A stretch of DNA of 34,300 nucleotides from Salinivirgaceae bacterium (GTDB lineage: Bacteria > Bacteroidota > Bacteroidia > Bacteroidales > SZUA-534): contig JAQICC010000174.1 in the NCBI GenBank assembly GCA_027858735.1, forward strand, positions 1 to 34,300. The letters are read 5' to 3'. The position numbers and the translations under genes were made by a program. Positions within the stretch are counted from its first letter, which is position 1. Every line of letters starts with the position of its first letter. Of this stretch, positions 33,701-34,300 are shown piece after piece. The notes beneath the pieces are model-generated. The model worked only from the letters and a program-made list of their open reading frames with translations, had not been told where the DNA came from and made no database searches.

Positions 33701-34300
33701 TACGGTTACTGTCCAACCTTCTGTATCATCATTGCCATCAGCATCAGTAGCGGTAATGGTTAATTCATATATATTATCGGTATTGGCATCTGCTGCACTT
33801 TCATAATCTCTGGCAACCATACTTACTATGCCATTGGATGCATTGATGGTGAAATCTGATGCATCGGCTCCTCCTAAGGTATAGGTTAAACTTCCGATTG
33901 AAGGTCCTGATATCGATGGCAGAACACTTGTATAAACACTATTTTCATTAATATTTAAATTTACAATTTCATCAATGGTAAAATTAGCTACTTCTATAAC
34001 ATCATTTACAGTTACTGTCCAGGCTTCTGTATCATCATTACCATCGGCATCGGTGGCGGTTATACTCAATTCATAAACATTATCGGTATTGGCATCTTCA
34101 GCATTTTCATAGTTACGAGCTACCATGCTTACAACACCTGTCGTAGCATTGATCGTAAAATCAGAAGCATCGCTTCCTCCGAAACTATAAGTTACACTGC
34201 CAATGGGCGTATCGCCGCTTAATGAAGGTGTTGCTCCGGTGTAGGCATTATTCTCATTAACATTTGCGTCCCCTATGGCATCAATGGTAAAGCTTGCAGC
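24752..34300 (-). CDS. Giant multidomain adhesin with T9SS type B sorting domain (5' end beyond the window)
   Basis: An open frame of 3182 codons plus stop, still open at the window edge, so the signal peptide and true start lie outside. From the N-terminal side it has seven cadherin-like repeats of about 102 residues, an Asp-rich calcium-binding linker (DTDNDGIPDDIDTDDDNDG), about twenty Big_9/cadherin-like domains of about 94 residues in alternating A and B types, four VCBS-like repeats of about 112 residues, and a final CHU_C-type domain (GFSPNGDGINDLF to VKGYVYIKY) that marks it for type IX secretion. The many DxDxD-type loops imply calcium-stiffened rods. With PorP/SprF directly downstream it resembles the SprB-SprF pair, so a role in adhesion or gliding is likely but unproven. 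Confidence 0.93.
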   Translation of the reverse strand, partial: AASFTIDAIGDANVNENNAYTGATPSLSGDTPIGSVTYSFGGSDASDFTINATTGVVSMVARNYENAEDANTDNVYELSITATDADGNDDTEAWTVTVNDVIEVANFTIDEIVNLNINENSVYTSVLPSISGPSIGSLTYTLGGADASDFTINASNGIVSMVARDYESAADANTDNIYELTITATDADGNDDTEGWTVTVNDVIESATFTINAIGDASVNENSVYTGATPALTGDSPIGSLTYTLGGADESDFTINASNGIVSMVARDYESAVDANTDNIYELTITATDADGNDDTEDWIVTVVDVIEVISFSIDEIANVSVNENGTYVTLAPTITGSPIGIVTYSLTGADVAEFTVNASTGVVNMASHNFELPTDADLDNVYEISVIATDADGNTDDEPWTLTVIDVEEESNFTINPIDDFDLDENAAYISETPVLSGDTPIGNFSYAIFGDDASAFSIDMNSGVVTMVARNYENPEDADLNNIYSLTIIVTDDDNNSDSEDWLVTIQDLVEIVDFNIQEIIDVNVNENSAYTSETPVISGTPVPTLTYSLGGADASDFSVNPTTGVVDMIAQSFENPVDADSNNVYELTLIAIDGDGNSDIENWTVTILDVPEISNYTIAEINDSTVVEGFAYVSNKPVIVGVPIGNITYSLSGIDSDDFTIDADSGIVSMVAKDYENPTDADLDNRYMLTINVVDADNNSDSEDWIVEVKLDTDNDGIPDDIDTDDDNDGNPDTTDPHPLVPTALNDVLVVTMGETESVNILLNDDFLPGADIYLADLGTGTGTGTVSLDPLTGLMTYTPNAIEEGLEVTIDYQVWNFGDTPEVHAEATVTITVNTDVHPVANPLSLAAEYETLTNINVLYNDTGLDNEPITVSISTPPLATEGKVELNGNTFDFTPANGFSGTTTFKYKVTDADTDTDSALVTVTVLPYGVVNHLPIAGDVSATTHMNTPKVIDVMSYVTGLEDGFDSLAIHSEPSLGMAKINDDNTITYTPENLFIGQITFAYRAVDLHGDWDSALVTVDIIERPNAIPVAKDDRVAASFNTPRAIEVLHNDTGLEDVPIIVSVSLLPDPLQGKTLVVDDTIITFTPAQDFIGSATFEYTITDANGDSDNATVTVTVKEGINIEPLAINDTVETYMNTAINIDVLNNDTGLEEGLDTLIIKRKPAFGQAIVNNDLTITYTPANYYKGTQTFTYEISDVDSDFSLATVVVKVIEKPNFVPVAVDDERATAINTARKIKVLLNDTGLEDGGIVVTSTSMLPSNGGIVVNITDNTITYTPNTDYLGYDSFDYSVCDKHGDCDTATVTMDVNLTNAIPLAFNDTVSTYMNTGFDVNVLTNDLGLEDGLDTLYIKLQPKHGAVVVNADNTLSYTPANWYVGTDSLHYVIADENGDPDMATVIITISERPNFVPLAVNDRRGASINTAVTVDVLFNDTGLEDGGIIVTNTTTPTNGLIVVNGDSTITYTPNADYLGTDTFNYRVADADGDADTATVTITVKFHNYEPVAVNDTATTQMNHSVAINVLNNDTDLNDGVDSVGIYSQPKNGAVVVNADHTVTYTPYNWYVGTDAFEYVVEDTEGDKSVAEVFITITSKQNAIPVAVDDSRGTAINKSVVVDVLINDLGLEDGGIVVSSGTPPANGTLEVKTDNTITYTPNTDYLGTDTFTYSVCDSDNECDNATVTIEVNETNAEPLAVNDTVITNMNTAIMVNVLQNDLGLEDGIKQVTIFSDPLNGSVEVNTVDHTITYTPATWYLGTDSLKYMVEDIHGDNSIATVYITIQTKPNEVPIAVDDSRGTSINTARIVDVLVNDLGLGDGGIVVEAITDPANGTVLANSDNTITYTPNTDYLGTDTFNYRVLDDDGEGDTASVTIYVLEFNSIPVAINDAATTIMDTKVRVNVLNNDTGLEDGVDSLSIYTAPLNGTAVVNADHTITYTPARWYVGVDSLVYMVEDKQGDCGKATLIITINAKQNAVPVAVDDSRATSINSPLLVDVLFNDYGLEDGGIVVTPVSNPVNGSIAVNSSNVVIYTPAADYLGFDSFEYRVCDADGDCDTAKVSIEVKENNAVPTALNDTVSTFMNTDLVVHILNNDIGLDDGLESITIHQQPVNGTVTVNSDNSITYSPYKWYLGSDSLQYVVTDLNGDLGLASVYISITEKPNYLPVAVDDSRGTVINTPVIVDVLINDSGLDDGGIILSALSTPANGTIVVNAGNTISYTPDTDFLGTDSFTYRVADAQNDSDSAIVTINVKLTNEIPVAANDSVATEINIPVNVNVLANDSGLEDGVMGVYVFTQPQHGKTVVNANKTITYTPSSWFVGNDSLKYLVNDVDGDYSMATVYVTVSQKQNHIPVALDDKRATAINLPVEIDVLFNDTELEDGGIVVEATTLPTNGNIIVNIDNTITYTPSTDYLGEDSFNYRVCDADGDCDTATVTINVKKTNAVPDAVNDSTITFLNIPVSIDVLLNDSGLDDGLLGISIATNPNNGIVKVNADKTITYIPANWYVGSDEFTYTLIDVDGDYDVAKVVVDIRETNMAPVANNDAYSVNEGDTLTISASGILANDIDEEGKELIAELVTNVTQGSLTFNSNGSFEYIHNGSENFADTIVYKVSDGIMESNEAIVVLTINPVNDLPLALPDTNYIFEDSVLVAGNLLLNDTDSENGTLLVSSINDQSAIDSISGQFGYVQCVSGGSYTYYLNNNLDTVQNLMTGDTIVDYYTYTISDGIDTSIFSKIYITIMGNDDANNNPLATNDMVSIDEDAATVTGNLLLNDTDIDGDSIYVTSVNLVSLGAGKSAGSFGTIDWNGDGSFIYNLNSALEIVQLLNAGQKLSETFDYQITDVNGGIGGAQLVVEIIGSDDEVNMVPIVTNDTVYIIEGEVDVSGNLLTNDSDENGDQLQVIQFVSELDEEVDLKREQGTLDWNYDGSFTFSLNNNYSELSTLYAGEQIMKSFTHRVSDGDNPSVQSLLTIIIMGNDERPVNHDPIANNDANSMYEDERSVSGNLLENDTDEDANNLEVRSVNANANEKTMTGYYGTLTWNTTGTYEFVLDSLSEQIHDLDDGDILEDEFLYSISDNNGGTADAMLTITVNGITSIDNLVISDGFSPNGDGINDLFVIQNMEDYPINELMVYSRWGSKIFTQKNYNNTWDGRSRQTNTILPVGTYFYVLFIENQKKPVKGYVYIKY
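24755..25033 (-). other. Type B (CHU_C) T9SS C-terminal sorting domain
   Basis: The last 93 residues of the adhesin. ISDGFSPNGDGINDLFVI opens it, then ELMVYSRWGSKIF, and ILPVGTYFYVLF before the closing VKGYVYIKY. This is the gliding-motility/CHU_C pattern that directs the protein through the type IX secretion pore, with the help of PorP/SprF proteins. Confidence 0.9.
25034..26416 (-). repeat. Four VCBS-like repeats of the adhesin
   Basis: Four units of about 110-117 residues. Each has a GNLLxNDTD motif near its start (AGNLLLNDTDS, TGNLLLNDTDI, SGNLLTNDSDE, SGNLLENDTDE), a middle YGTLTWN-like strand, and DGxxSFIYNLN-type strands. They lie just before the sorting domain. Confidence 0.8.
26417..32071 (-). 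repeat. Alternating A/B Big_9/cadherin-like domain array of the adhesin
   Basis: About twenty domains of 93-96 residues. Type A opens with PVAVDDSRGTxIN, carries NDxGLEDGGIVV and DYLGTDTFxYRV. Type B opens with PxAxNDTVxTxMNT, carries NDxGLEDGVDSLxI and WYVGTDSLxYxVED. A and B alternate strictly for domains 4-19. The first two domains are diverged and the last one (26417-26704) is a capping type. Cysteine pairs mark every second A domain, giving a four-domain period of 1122-1125 bases. Confidence 0.85.
31933..31958. repeat. Hexamer microsatellite in the adhesin
   Basis: CTGTAC followed by three CTGTGC units, encoding a Gly-Thr run (GTGTGTG). Gain or loss of a unit would keep the frame. Confidence 0.6.
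32081..32161 (-). other. Asp-rich calcium-binding linker (thrombospondin type 3-like)
   Basis: The segment DTDNDGIPDDIDTDDDNDG then NPDTTDPHP has the spacing of thrombospondin type 3 calcium-binding repeats. It separates the cadherin-like array from the Big_9 array. Confidence 0.75.
32162..34300 (-). repeat. Tandem cadherin-like repeats of the adhesin (continuing past the window)
   Basis: Seven repeats of about 101-103 residues, the first cut by the window edge. Each has xFTIxxIxDxxVNENxxY, then LGGADASDFTINxxxGIVSMVARDYE, and IYELTITATDADGNxDxExWTVTV. The calcium-binding DxDGN loop recurs in most copies. The copies around 33410-33600 and 33720-33900 are nearly identical at DNA level, offset by 309 bases. 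Confidence 0.85.

Noticed and set aside
26417-34300. Regular repeats that could suggest a CRISPR array
   Set aside because: The repeats are protein-coding domains of about 280-310 bases inside one long open frame, with no short repeat-spacer pattern and no cas genes.

Overview
The window is a chromosome segment of a bacterium of the phylum Bacteroidota. It is AT-rich, has no clear Shine-Dalgarno sequences, and carries several matches to the Bacteroidota -7 promoter element (TAnnTTTG). It encodes type IX secretion (T9SS) cargo with both type A and type B C-terminal sorting domains and a PorP/SprF partner. The order acpP-fabF-rnc followed by an IPExxxVDY-family gene is also typical of the phylum. 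I cannot resolve a genus.

Layout. 54-2850 (+): acyl carrier protein, ketoacyl-ACP synthase II and RNase III, then an IPExxxVDY-family gene. 2847-4610 (-): a secreted DUF2147 protein and an MFS transporter. 4839-7225: threonine dehydrogenase (-) and 2-amino-3-ketobutyrate CoA ligase (+), arranged divergently, which together turn threonine into glycine and acetyl-CoA. 7461-9248: an orphan membrane PAS-PAS histidine kinase. 9449-10513: a secreted T9SS type A protein. 10514-11235: a gene-free tract of nested inverted repeats and GC-rich hairpins, closed by a terminator shared with punA (-). 12226-14861: an acyl-CoA ligase and an outer-membrane beta-barrel protein. 14862-15430: a second gene-free tract with a long hairpin. 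15431-16697: a VOC protein and an AraC-type regulator. 16751-20090: tRNA-Phe (-), mutS (+), then tRNA-Trp, tRNA-Leu and, to 20198, tRNA-Gly (all -). 20370-22298: an O-methyltransferase, a histidine-kinase remnant that has lost its catalytic middle, and a lipoprotein. 22299-23109: a gene-free tract with a MITE-like inverted repeat, a recurring GGTTA-type motif and a minus-strand terminator. 23110-23688 (-): an unrecognised protein.

The last third, 24752 to beyond 34300 (-), is one incomplete gene for a giant secreted adhesin of at least 3182 residues. From the N-terminal side it has seven cadherin-like repeats, a calcium-binding Asp-rich linker, about twenty Big_9/cadherin-like domains of two alternating types, four VCBS-like repeats and a type B (CHU_C) T9SS sorting domain. 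It is followed 17 bases later by a PorP/SprF gene, so the two resemble the SprB/SprF adhesin and secretion-partner pair.

The strongest unusual signals are: (1) a higher-order four-domain period of 1122-1125 bp in the adhesin array, with a cysteine pair in every second A-type domain; (2) an in-frame internal deletion that fuses the N-terminus of a TPR-type kinase to the last part of its ATPase domain; (3) a cluster of three tRNA genes that each have an A-C mismatch in the acceptor stem; and (4) several small inverted-repeat elements and repeated operator-like motifs between genes.
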